From the NCBI GenBank assembly GCA_963665005.2, contig CAXXTQ010000001.1, forward strand, positions 2,728,001 to 2,792,000: DNA of 64,000 nucleotides, in the 5' to 3' direction. A program made the position numbers and the translations under genes. Origin of the DNA: G963665005 sp963665005. Lineage in GTDB: Bacteria > Bacillota > Clostridia > Christensenellales > SZUA-584. The notes below the pieces were generated by a model. The model worked only from the letters and a program-made list of their open reading frames with translations, did no database searches and was not told the origin of the DNA. Shown here in pieces: positions 27,568-36,244 of the stretch. Position 1 is the stretch's first letter, and every line of letters begins with the position of its first letter.

Positions 27568-28707
27568 TTAGTCTAACGATAGTTCGAAATAAGTTACCGC
27601 ATCAGGTGTGAATGTCCTTGATATAGACTTGATATCTATAGGAGCAGCACCGTCGATGTACTTAGCTTTAAATGCGTCAAGGTTATCGAGTGAAACTGCC
27701 AGAAGGTCAAGTCTTACAACTGTCTCGGTAGGCAGGTTGCCGTTTATTGCATCATAAACCATTACCAGAGCAAAACCTGTCTGCATCCAGTGTCCGCCTG
27801 TCGAGAAATATAATTCTCCGGCTTCTATAGAAGAAATTGCCGGGTCAAGCAAGTCCATACCGCCAACTTTTACTTTGTCAAGTATGCCTTTTTCTTTAAG
27901 TATATTTACCGTAGCAAGTGCGTGAGAATCGTTATAACACCATACGCCGTCAAGGTCAGGGAATGACTGTAGCATGTTTCTGAAAGCTTCGTCGCCCTGA
28001 TCCATATTTTCGCCAGCCGCTTCATATTGAAGAAGTGTTACATCAGAGTTTTCTTCGATTGCCAATTCTAAACCTTCTTTTCTTCCTTCGGCAACAGAAG
28101 TTCCGGCAAATCCGCCGATACCAACGATATTCTTGCATCCTGCATCAATAAGAGCCATAGCGATAGCTTTTCCGGCAGTGACATCATTAGGGCCGATAAA
28201 TCCAAGATAGTCTTCACCTGCAACAAGGTCGTCACCAGGCCATCTGTCGGCGATCATAACAGGAATATCCTTTTCTTTGCACATGGAAATGATTCCAGCA
28301 CATACAGAAGCATCCTGAGGAGCCAAAACAAGGCCGTTAATACCGTCAGCGATCATGTTCTCAACGTCAGAAATCTGTTTTTCCTGCTTATTGTCACAGT
28401 CCTGCGCCACAAGTTCAACACCGAGTTCTGAAGCTGCATACTCTACGAAGTCTAAGCTCTTTGCCCAAAACTCATTGTTCTTTGTTGGGAAAGTGAACCC
28501 TATCTTGATTGACTCAGGAGCCGCAGTGTCATCAGCCGCAGTGTCGTCTGCCGCTGTGTCATCTGCCGCTGTGTCGTCTGCCGCCGTGTCATCTGCCGCT
28601 GTGTCGTCTGCCGCTGTGTCCGGGGCGGTTGTTGTGTCTTTAGCACACCCTGCCACTAATGCGACTAGCATTAAGGCCACCAATAAACATACAAGCAATT
28701 TTTTCAT
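27568..28707 (-). CDS. Sugar-binding lipoprotein of an ABC importer (RbsB/Peripla_BP_4)
   Basis: A 379-residue extracellular solute-binding lipoprotein. MKKLLVCLLVALMLVALVAG precedes the lipid Cys21. Residues about 30-65 are seven TAADD repeats encoded by 15-bp DNA repeats, a flexible tether. The binding domain then starts IKIGFTFPTKNNEFW and has the two-lobed RbsB fold (DNKQEKQISDVENMIADGIN, APQDASVCAG, GIGGFAGTSVAEGR). GGAGG precedes the ATG. It is the first of the three importer genes, behind the dehydrogenase gene. Confidence 0.92.
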   Translation of the reverse strand: MKKLLVCLLVALMLVALVAGCAKDTTTAPDTAADDTAADDTAADDTAADDTAADDTAADDTAAPESIKIGFTFPTKNNEFWAKSLDFVEYAASELGVELVAQDCDNKQEKQISDVENMIADGINGLVLAPQDASVCAGIISMCKEKDIPVMIADRWPGDDLVAGEDYLGFIGPNDVTAGKAIAMALIDAGCKNIVGIGGFAGTSVAEGRKEGLELAIEENSDVTLLQYEAAGENMDQGDEAFRNMLQSFPDLDGVWCYNDSHALATVNILKEKGILDKVKVGGMDLLDPAISSIEAGELYFSTGGHWMQTGFALVMVYDAINGNLPTETVVRLDLLAVSLDNLDAFKAKYIDGAAPIDIKSISRTFTPDAVTYFELSLD

Positions 28708-28875
28708 AATTTTCCTCCTTGATATTTTTTATTAAGCCGGCTGTAAAAATGAAACGAATTCCATCACTACTCTTACATCTTTACAGCAACTTAATTCTTA
28801 ATTCTTAATTTTTTTTTGCTCAGAATCCAAGTATACTTCATTATTATCTTCGGCTTTTTTTCGAAAAACAAACAA

Positions 28876-30054
28876 TTATAATACTAACTTGGGCGCATCA
28901 TATCCGGGAACTATATAGTTCTCCTGCAAAGGCAGCTCTACCCATGAATTTGTCTCCATAGACATATAAGCTCCGACGAGAACATCTGTCACGATCGCGC
29001 TTATCTCGGGCGTGAGTGACGGCTCTTTGTCGTTTTCCACGCAGTCAATGAAATGCTCGAGCATAGACTTATACGCCCATCCGCGTTTGGGGTATATAGG
29101 CACCCAGCGCTTGGGCACGTTTCCGTCCGGCTGCATGATATCCTCCGACCAGAAAAGCTGCGGATAACGGTATTCACGTACTATCTCGGGCAGCTCGGTT
29201 TGTTTGAAATCTTTGTTAGTAAACACAGCTAAAGGCGCGCTCTGGAACGGGTTTGTGGCTTCAGAGCCGGTAAATATCGTGCCCTCGCTTCCGTATACCT
29301 CGGATATGTTTGAAACTGCGGGCGAATAGCGGTCTCCGCTTATAACGCCGGTAGCTCCGTTCTCAAACTCAATGGTGATCCAGAAAGAGTCGTCAAGCGT
29401 TGTATACTCAGCCGGCGTAACCTGCCTTTTTACTATGCCTACAACACGTTTTGGTTTGCTGTTCATCAAAAACGTAAGCAAGTCGGCTCTGTGTGCGCCA
29501 AGGTCAAATAGTGCCCCCGCGCCCGCCTCGGCCGGCGTTGCCCGAAATCTTGTGAAAGAAAGCTGTTCGTGGTAAAGTCCCCAGCCTTCATGCAGCGAAG
29601 AACGGCCCATTCTCGGCGCGCCTATAAATCCGTCGTCTATCAGCTGGCGGGCGATGACATTTTGCTCCCAAAACCGCTGATTCGTTCCGGCCATCAAAAA
29701 TACGCCTTCTTTTTTGCATACGTCTACCATAGCCCACGCTTCTTCGTGCGTGCACGCAAAAGGTTTTTCTACTATAACGTGCTTTTTCGCGCGCATGGAA
29801 TCGATCGCCTGCTGAGCGTGATATCGGTTTGGCGTGGCCACGATCACTACCTGAACCTCTTTGTCTTCGAGCATATCGTGATAATCGGTATAAGTGCGTT
29901 TCGGTTCCCATTTTTTCGCCATGGATTCCAAAAATTCTGGTTTAGTATCACACAATGCTATGAGTTCCGCGTTCGGCAAAGCGCGTATGGAAGGGCAATG
30001 GCCAATCTCCGCAATCGAGCCGCTGCCGATAATGCCTACTCCAATCTTTTTCAT
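28876..30054 (-). CDS. Gfo/Idh/MocA-family NAD(P)-dependent dehydrogenase
   Basis: Members oxidise a hydroxyl of sugars or inositols to a keto group. The 392 residues have the Rossmann motif GIIGSGSIAE at the start, the family's VEKPFAC motif near 97 with the conserved lysine, and ALFDLGAHRADLL with the His of the active-site region. The ATG comes one base after the PfkB stop. In an operon with ino1 and a sugar kinase, an inositol or inositol-derived substrate is plausible (inositol 2-dehydrogenase is in this family), but other polyols are not excluded. Confidence 0.88.
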   Translation of the reverse strand: MKKIGVGIIGSGSIAEIGHCPSIRALPNAELIALCDTKPEFLESMAKKWEPKRTYTDYHDMLEDKEVQVVIVATPNRYHAQQAIDSMRAKKHVIVEKPFACTHEEAWAMVDVCKKEGVFLMAGTNQRFWEQNVIARQLIDDGFIGAPRMGRSSLHEGWGLYHEQLSFTRFRATPAEAGAGALFDLGAHRADLLTFLMNSKPKRVVGIVKRQVTPAEYTTLDDSFWITIEFENGATGVISGDRYSPAVSNISEVYGSEGTIFTGSEATNPFQSAPLAVFTNKDFKQTELPEIVREYRYPQLFWSEDIMQPDGNVPKRWVPIYPKRGWAYKSMLEHFIDCVENDKEPSLTPEISAIVTDVLVGAYMSMETNSWVELPLQENYIVPGYDAPKLVL

Positions 30055-30055
30055 T

Positions 30056-30979
30056 TTAACTCTTCCTTTCTTTATTTTGATTAATACGTTTTTCTACATC
30101 AGCCAGAGAAGGCATTCTTTCTTTTATGCAGCCTCCGGTTTTTTCTATCACCAATGAAGCAACGGCGTTTCCGAATACTATTGCGCGCTCTATATCGGGG
30201 TCTTGGCTAAGGCTCGCCATGAACCCTGCTCCGAAAGAATCGCCCGCGCCTGTAAAATCTACGGGATTGTCCGAAACGAATCCGTCGATATACATTTCTT
30301 TTTCGCCCTCTTTTTTGTAGTAACACCCCTTTTCGCCTAGCGTTACCACGCATGCTTTCGCGCCTTTGGAGAAAAAGTACCTTGATATACTGTCAAGATT
30401 CATACCGGGCAGTATGTGCGTTAAATCCTCTTTGCTTGCCTTTAATATAGAGCTGTATTTTGCTGCCTGCGACAAAATCCTGTCGCCTTTGGTTTCGAAT
30501 ATCGTATAATGGTCTTTGGATGTCGCTCCGCCGTATCCGCCCAGATCGACAACCACCTGTTTGCCGAGCTGTATAAGCTTTTTGTTTACGCTTATGTCGA
30601 CCTCATAATCCATAGGGCATATGTAATGATATTCGCATTCCAAATACTCTTCGGGAATATCCCTTGCGAATATGTTCGGAGCTTTGTAGTCGTACTCAAC
30701 GAATTTCGTTCCGTTTTTTCTGTAGTTTAGAGTGTTAGTGGTGCTGCGCTCGTGCTCTATCAGCCCGTCATGGTCCACTTTTTGCAGGTGAGTTGTAAGC
30801 CATCCGCTTGTGTCCTGACCATAGTACGAGACCAAACCGACCTTCGCGCCTACCGATGACATCACGAGGCTCGAGTACGCAGCAGGACTTCCGAGGACCG
30901 GCCCTATCGTCTTTTCAGGGAATTTTATTGTCTCGTTGATAACGTTGCCCGTTACTACTACATCCAATCGTTTATCCAT
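30056..30979 (-). CDS. PfkB-family carbohydrate kinase
   Basis: A 307-residue ribokinase-type kinase with substrate-site segment VGLVSYYGQDTSGW, the C-terminal PfkB signature DFTGAGDSFGAGFMAS containing the catalytic Asp, and SKGAKACVVTLGEKG before it. The start was taken at ATG 30979 (MDKRLDV); a TTG seven codons earlier is possible. It lies 36 bases after ino1. PfkB proteins include archaeal myo-inositol 3-kinase, so it might make inositol-3-phosphate; that is an inference from the neighbour. Confidence 0.88.
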   Translation of the reverse strand: MDKRLDVVVTGNVINETIKFPEKTIGPVLGSPAAYSSLVMSSVGAKVGLVSYYGQDTSGWLTTHLQKVDHDGLIEHERSTTNTLNYRKNGTKFVEYDYKAPNIFARDIPEEYLECEYHYICPMDYEVDISVNKKLIQLGKQVVVDLGGYGGATSKDHYTIFETKGDRILSQAAKYSSILKASKEDLTHILPGMNLDSISRYFFSKGAKACVVTLGEKGCYYKKEGEKEMYIDGFVSDNPVDFTGAGDSFGAGFMASLSQDPDIERAIVFGNAVASLVIEKTGGCIKERMPSLADVEKRINQNKERKS

Positions 30980-31015
30980 ATTACCTGTAACCTTCCACAA
31001 ATGTCAATTTTAATG

Positions 31016-32092
31016 TTATTTGCCTTCGATAAACTGCTCTAAAAGCTCTCTGCATTCGTCGTCCGTATATTGTACCGGCGGATGTTTAAAGAAATATGAT
31101 GACGGAGCTTCAATCGCGCCGCTTATTCCCCTGTCCATCGCCAGCTTACAGCAGCGTACGGCGTCTATGCTTATTCCGCCCGAATTCGGAGAATCTTCCA
31201 CTTCAAGGTGCATAAGCATTCTTACCGGGGCGCCGCCGAATTTTTTGCCTTCTATTAATATGCGTGCTGTCTTTTGGTCTCCCTGGTTATCGACAAATGC
31301 AAACCCGGGCGCTATCGGCGTATCTTTTTTCAATATGCTCGAAATTGCGTCATGCTTGGTTACGTGTTTTGTCTCGCCTCTCATTACAAGATTGATAAAG
31401 TCTGTGTTGCCGGCGTAATTTAACTGGTACGATTTTTCTATGTTTATTCCTCTGTCTTCAAAAAGCTTCGCCAAAGCGCGATGTACTATGGTAGCTCCTA
31501 TCTGGCTTTTCCAGTCGTCTCCGAGTATAGGCACTCCCGCGTCTTTGCAGCCTTGCGCGACTTTCTTGTCGCTTGCTAATATCTCTGGTATACCGTTTAC
31601 GATTCCGCATTTTGCTTTTTTCGCTTCTTCAACGTAAAAACGCGCTGCTTCGTATGAACCTGTAGGAAGATTTATCAGTATAACGTCGACGTTTTTGTCT
31701 TTTAATTCTTTTGCTACGTCTACCGGTGCGTGATCTTCGTCAACTGTGAAATAGTCTTTTCCGTAATAATGGCGCAGATGTTCGGGCGCGCCGTCGAGTA
31801 CCGGCCCTTTTAATACCGGAGCGTTCAAAAACGGTACTTCGCCTATTTTATACGCGCAGTTCGGCCATTCCCATATAGCTTCGCTTACGTCTTTGCCTAT
31901 CTTTTTGGAGTCTACGTCAAACCCCAAAACAACCTCTATGTCTTTTGGTTCGTATCCGCCGAGGCTGTAGTGCATCAGCCCTCCCTGTTCCTGCGCAACC
32001 GAGTTGTCTTTGTAAAAGTATATTCCCTGCACTAACGATGCCGCGCAGTTGCCTACTCCTACCAATGCCAGCCTTATCTTTTTGTTTCCCAT
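31016..32092 (-). CDS. ino1: Inositol-3-phosphate synthase (Ino1, actinobacterial/archaeal type)
   Basis: Ino1 converts glucose 6-phosphate to 1D-myo-inositol 3-phosphate with an NAD cofactor. The 358-residue protein matches the Mycobacterium type from end to end: LALVGVGNCAASLVQG for NAD, DVDSKKIGKDVSEAIW, DDWKSQIGATIVHRALAKLF with catalytic lysines, LNYAGNTDF, and VEDSPNSGGISIDAVRCCKL. I start it at ATG 32092 (GGCGG ten bases upstream); an ATG at 32131 is also in frame. First gene of the operon, opposite a LacI regulator. It is odd to see Ino1 beside an importer and kinase rather than a phosphatase, which raises the idea that it works in catabolism. Confidence 0.92.
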   Translation of the reverse strand: MGNKKIRLALVGVGNCAASLVQGIYFYKDNSVAQEQGGLMHYSLGGYEPKDIEVVLGFDVDSKKIGKDVSEAIWEWPNCAYKIGEVPFLNAPVLKGPVLDGAPEHLRHYYGKDYFTVDEDHAPVDVAKELKDKNVDVILINLPTGSYEAARFYVEEAKKAKCGIVNGIPEILASDKKVAQGCKDAGVPILGDDWKSQIGATIVHRALAKLFEDRGINIEKSYQLNYAGNTDFINLVMRGETKHVTKHDAISSILKKDTPIAPGFAFVDNQGDQKTARILIEGKKFGGAPVRMLMHLEVEDSPNSGGISIDAVRCCKLAMDRGISGAIEAPSSYFFKHPPVQYTDDECRELLEQFIEGK

Positions 32093-32238
32093 AACCTTTT
32101 TACCGCCTTTCAAATTTATAATTATTCGCATAAAATAAAAATATTTTATTTCTTAAGTTTAAATATTCTTCTTAAAAACCTTTGTATTTGCGAAAATAGC
32201 TGCTTTTATATTAAAAATATAACTTTTTGCTATGCTAT

Positions 32239-32432
32239 ATCGTTAACTTTATCGTTAACGTTTTTTCAAATTTTTTAGAACAAAGTTTTTATTCACTCCT
32301 TTTTTGTTTTATAAAATCTCTTTTTTTTCATTTGAATCAATTAGTCTAAATGCCGACTAAAAAGTGTTTGCAAATGCACAACATTTGTGCAATAATGTTT
32401 TAGTTATAGTTATCGATAGCTTTATCGTTAAC
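32239..32432. promoter_or_regulatory. Operator-like paired repeats between ino1 and lacI-type gene
   Basis: ATCGTTAAC occurs at 32239-32247 and 32251-32259 (12-bp period); a second pair is ATCGATAGC at 32412 and ATCGTTAAC at 32424, again 12 bp apart. The central CG of each fits LacI-family half sites. Between the pairs GCACAA-CAT-TTGTGC (32376-32390) is another perfect inverted repeat. Together they suggest looping or side-by-side repressor binding that controls both divergent genes. Confidence 0.6.
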
Positions 32433-32521
32433 TCTGACCGCGAATAAATACTAACATGTTTTTATTTCTTTGTCAATAAAATTTTAAATTTTTTTAATTT
32501 AGACATTTTCCGGAGGATTAA

Positions 32522-33532
32522 ATGATTAAAAGGAACGTGACATTAAAAGATATCGCCGCGGTACTGGGAGTAACGCCCATGACTGTATCAAAAGCGCTGA
32601 ACGACCATCCCGATATTTCCGCTGCCCGCAAAAGAGAAATTATTGAGATGGCAAAGCAAATGAATTATGTACCAAACGCTATCGCTAAAAACCTTAGAAC
32701 GAATTCCAGCAAGCTTATCGGTGTTATAGTTGCGGACAATTCCAACCCTTACTTTGCGAACACCCTCAAAGGTATTGAACAGGAGTTTTCCTCTAATAAT
32801 TATCATACCGTTATTTTTAACAGCAACGAAAACCCCGAGAAAGAAAGAATGTTTATAGATGACCTGCGGTCGCTAAGCGTTGCTGGTATACTCATCTCCC
32901 CCGCGCTCGGAAATAAAGAAAACGTGAGCATTCTTCAGAATATCCATATCCCTTTCGTTTTGTTCAGCAGATATATTAACAGAAATACAGACGCTTACGT
33001 TATAGCGGATGATGTAAATGCGGGTTTTTTAGCAACCGAACACCTTTTGTCTACAAGGGGCGAAAAAATCTTTTTTATAAACAGTAATATGGAAGTATCT
33101 ACCGCACGTGACAGATTGGAAGGCTACAAAACCGCATATAAAAAAAGAGGCCTGCCCATTAATGAGCAAAATATATTCTTTGACGCAATAGACATAAGCG
33201 ATGGTTACAGTATTACAAAAAAAATACTCGGCAGGCAAAAGCCGCCTTTTTCGCTGCTTTGCTACAGTGATTATATTGCCATTGGCGCGCTGCAGGCATT
33301 ATACGAAGAAAAGCTTAAAATACCTCAAGACGTAGCTTTGATGGGCATAGATAATATTGAATACAGCGCTTTTACAAGCCCCAAGCTCTCTACTATATCT
33401 CTGCCCAGCGTCCAGATAGGAACGGCAAGCGCAAGGCTGCTTCTAAAATTGATCAAAAATAAAAAAGCAATGGATAACTCATCTAAACAAATTATATTAA
33501 CTCCGCATTTATTGATAAGAGACTCCACTTAA
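32522..33532 (+). CDS. LacI-family transcriptional regulator
   Basis: A 336-residue repressor-type protein. The N-terminal helix-turn-helix is TLKDIAAVLGVTPMTVSKAL, followed by the hinge region and a periplasmic-binding-protein-like ligand domain (NLRTNSSKLIGVIVADNSNP, LMGIDNIEYSAFTSPKLSTI). CGGAGG precedes the ATG. It is divergent from the ino1 operon and very likely senses the imported sugar or a phosphorylated intermediate, binding the ATCGTTAAC repeats in the shared 430-bp gap. Confidence 0.92.
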   Translation: MIKRNVTLKDIAAVLGVTPMTVSKALNDHPDISAARKREIIEMAKQMNYVPNAIAKNLRTNSSKLIGVIVADNSNPYFANTLKGIEQEFSSNNYHTVIFNSNENPEKERMFIDDLRSLSVAGILISPALGNKENVSILQNIHIPFVLFSRYINRNTDAYVIADDVNAGFLATEHLLSTRGEKIFFINSNMEVSTARDRLEGYKTAYKKRGLPINEQNIFFDAIDISDGYSITKKILGRQKPPFSLLCYSDYIAIGALQALYEEKLKIPQDVALMGIDNIEYSAFTSPKLSTISLPSVQIGTASARLLLKLIKNKKAMDNSSKQIILTPHLLIRDST

Positions 33533-33633
33533 TTCACGCGCAAAGTTTTTACTATTTATAAATTATGCTTTTTAAAAAAAGACGAATCAATTACATAATT
33601 TTGTAATTAATGTAAATAATTTTGAATAAATCC

Positions 33634-33658
33634 GCCACCTATGAATAGTGGCATTTTT
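33634..33658 (+). terminator. Terminator after lacI-type gene
   Basis: GCCAC-cTAT-ga-ATA-GTGGC followed by ATTTTT about 100 bases after the stop. A modest stem, but placed between convergent genes. Confidence 0.5.
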
Positions 33659-33728
33659 AGCGATGAAAAGTAGTAGAACTGTTCATAGCTTGAATGACTG
33701 CTTGGCGGCTTGAATGCAGCTTTTGCTT

Positions 33729-34859
33729 TTAATCTTCTAGTCTTTTGCTAATTTTATCTTTGTACATTAGCTGGTCAGTGATTCGAATCAGCTCTTCAAC
33801 ATTATATTTTACAGAGTGGTCTACATACAAAACCCCATAACTCAGAGTAGCCAAATAAGGTTTTTTTGCAGAATAATCCAACAATACCTGATCGGTTCTT
33901 TTTATATAGGAATAACCAACGTCATTTGTAGATTCAAGTATAACAAAGAATTCGTCTCCTCCCAATCGGCAGACATAATCCTCAAAATTTGCACTGGAGA
34001 GAAGTATTCTGGAAACATCCTTTAACACGTCATCTCCGATGGTATGGCCATGAATATCGTTTATATTTTTAAAATCGTTCACGTCAATCATAATGGCAGT
34101 GAATGGTTTATCTGATTTTAATTTGTATTGAAGCCGGTTTTCCATTTGTATGCGTGAGTTTAATAGTGTCAGCGGATCTTTTAACAGCTCATTCCTTTCC
34201 ATAAGAAGGAAACTGATGAATATAGCAAGTGTATAAGCCGGAATGCTCAATGATAATCCGTAAAATAGCATTTGAAGCACGACCCCTATGACAGGTAGCA
34301 AAGTCAGGGTTAAAATAACTTGGGTAATTCGTCCGGTGATCATTTGTTTATTGCGGAAAAAACTAAGGACAATTATTGCTACAAACAGAAAAGTACATGC
34401 GTTCCCGATATAAGCCGCAATCCCTCGATGATACTCATTGGCTGAATCAATACTAAAAAGAAAACCATCAAAAAACATGTTGCAAATCACAAATCCGATA
34501 TTGAGATATACCGGTGCAAGATAAAGAAAAAATCTCCTTTTGTTCTCCTTTTTGGAAAAAGATATTATATAATCCAGATAGCGTAGACCAAATGCTGCGG
34601 GTAAGATATTGAAAGAGAAAAAAAGAACATTACTCAAATAATGAAAAGGTCTTAAGGCGTCATTATCAGAAACGGCAATTGTCCACGCCAGTATTTCGAA
34701 AAATCCTACTAATATTGTTGATAAAATAAGCCATTGGAAAAGTTTTGTTGAATAACTTTGACGAGATTTTTCTTTGAATAAGAATATATACATAATTATG
34801 TTAATTAAAATGCTAAATATTAACAAGTCACTATATTCGATATTGTTTATGTAAAACAT
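33729..34859 (-). CDS. Membrane diguanylate cyclase (7TM-like + GGDEF)
   Basis: It makes cyclic di-GMP from two GTP. From ATG 34859 (AGGGG seven bases upstream) the protein has 376 residues. About seven membrane helices fill the first 210 residues, then a GGDEF domain starts DPLTLLNSRIQMENRLQYKL. The active loop is intact: CRLGGDEFFVI. No product-inhibition RxxD is seen five residues before it, and there is no EAL domain. A possible source of the ligand for the tandem riboswitches 10 kb away. A longer start at 34904 lacks a ribosome site. It is a single-gene unit. Confidence 0.92.
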   Translation of the reverse strand: MFYINNIEYSDLLIFSILINIIMYIFLFKEKSRQSYSTKLFQWLILSTILVGFFEILAWTIAVSDNDALRPFHYLSNVLFFSFNILPAAFGLRYLDYIISFSKKENKRRFFLYLAPVYLNIGFVICNMFFDGFLFSIDSANEYHRGIAAYIGNACTFLFVAIIVLSFFRNKQMITGRITQVILTLTLLPVIGVVLQMLFYGLSLSIPAYTLAIFISFLLMERNELLKDPLTLLNSRIQMENRLQYKLKSDKPFTAIMIDVNDFKNINDIHGHTIGDDVLKDVSRILLSSANFEDYVCRLGGDEFFVILESTNDVGYSYIKRTDQVLLDYSAKKPYLATLSYGVLYVDHSVKYNVEELIRITDQLMYKDKISKRLED

Positions 34860-35018
34860 ATGAAATCCCCTAAGCGTTAATGCTCGCCCTGTCGCTGCAA
34901 ACATAACTATATCTTTTCAAATATTTTACCATAAAGGCAAAGAAAAGAATATAGCCATGATATTTTTTGATTCACAGAACTATTCTTTAACACAGACATA
35001 CTTTTCAAGACATAGAAA

Positions 35019-35243
35019 AAAGCCTGTGAAAACATATTGTTTTCACGGGCTTTACTTAGTGATGCAAGGGGAGCCTTGCAGTTTCGCTTAGCTTCACTTT
35101 CAGGCGCCTCGCACGCTATATCTGCTCCACAATGCGCGCTCCAGATATTGATGGCAGCCTGCCAAGACTCCTAAATATCTTGAAATAGGTGTTTCGGGGC
35201 ATTTTATTTTATGGTTTGCCTCTAATAGCTTAGAGTTTTTTTA
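35019..35243. ncRNA. Structured intergenic element, candidate small RNA
   Basis: A strong hairpin AAAGCCTGTGAAAAC/GTTTTCACGGGCTTT (35019-35053) can stop transcription both ways. Beyond it lie TGCAAGG-GGAG-CCTTGCA (35062-35079), a 7-bp ATATCTG/CAGATAT arm pair and CTCTAA-TAGC-TTAGAG plus TTTTTTT (35220-35243, plus strand). The density of stems with a terminator at each end suggests a small RNA or a repeated intergenic element. It matches no RNA family I can name. The rest of 34860-35559 shows no gene. Confidence 0.35.
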
Positions 35244-35559
35244 ATGGTAATTTGCTCTTGATTTCGCCCCTGTTTATCTTGCTCTTTTCGAGGGTAATCT
35301 ACCACAGATTCATTGTCAGAACAATCATATGAACCTGCCGTTTTGCTAGTATCTTTTAACTGCATTGAAAGTCGTCGAAAACCGCAGCAAAGTTTGCAGA
35401 TTCCAAAACTTATCCGTAAGCTTTATTACGCTATCCCGCTTCTCTGTGCTCATCCATACACTAATATACGAAATTGCGTTGTTCAGCAGACCCTATTTAG
35501 ATTTGTTATTTAATTAAAAATTGTATCATATGTCTCTCATTTTTTTCGCCAACGCCTAG

Positions 35560-36063
35560 CTATTCGGTAACTATACCAAGCCGCTTATAACCACCCAAAG
35601 CATACAGATGCTTTTTCTTAGCATCACCAACGATACCGTCGATATCGGCAATGAACAACGTATGGTCACCCGCGTCAACGTTTTGGCATCCATTGAGGCA
35701 CCATGCCACGGCGGACCCCGCCACCACCGGCGCAGCAAACCCATCTACCTGCACAAGCTCTATTCCCAGCTCTTTTGCTTTGTCGATGCCGCGGCCTGTG
35801 CGCGTCCCGCACGCAAACGCCTCGCTTTTGATGCTTTCTGACGGAAGGCACAGTGTTACGTCGGCACCATTGCGAATCAACTCGTTTGTATAGCCTCTGT
35901 TACTGATAGAAAATGCTATTTTACCCGGCTTGAGCGAAACGAACGTAAACCATGATATTCCCATCACGTTAATGGTTGTGTCGCTTTTTGATACCAACAC
36001 CGCATACGGATGCGGCGCATTTAATCCTACTGATGTCATCAAATCAATTTCTTTTAGACTCAT
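35560..36063 (-). CDS. Flavin reductase-like (FMN-binding) protein
   Basis: A 167-residue protein of the flavin reductase/HpaC-like split-barrel family, which binds FMN and passes electrons from NAD(P)H. Features are HPYAVLVSKSD, MGISWFTFVSLKPGKIAFSI and AGDHTLFIADIDG near the C-terminus. AGGAG lies seven bases before ATG 36063; the longer frame to 36114 has no site. It is the last gene after the TIM-barrel gene in this copy of the sugar locus and has no counterpart in the other copies. Confidence 0.85.
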   Translation of the reverse strand: MSLKEIDLMTSVGLNAPHPYAVLVSKSDTTINVMGISWFTFVSLKPGKIAFSISNRGYTNELIRNGADVTLCLPSESIKSEAFACGTRTGRGIDKAKELGIELVQVDGFAAPVVAGSAVAWCLNGCQNVDAGDHTLFIADIDGIVGDAKKKHLYALGGYKRLGIVTE

Positions 36064-36244
36064 ACTTATACTCCTAAATTTCAGCCGTCCTAACGCACGC
36101 AATCGGTTCATCAAGCTTTTTCAAAGATCACGCCCGCACGTCACCCACGGCTCTTTTCTATCCATTTTCGCTTTTTTTTGAAAACAGGCCAGAGAAATCG
36201 CAACAATGCCTCTGACCTGCACTCAATTTTAATTATATATTATA

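Noticed and set aside
34860..35559. 6S RNA, tmRNA or RNase P RNA
   Set aside because: The stems at 35019-35243 do not match the conserved cores of these RNAs that I know.
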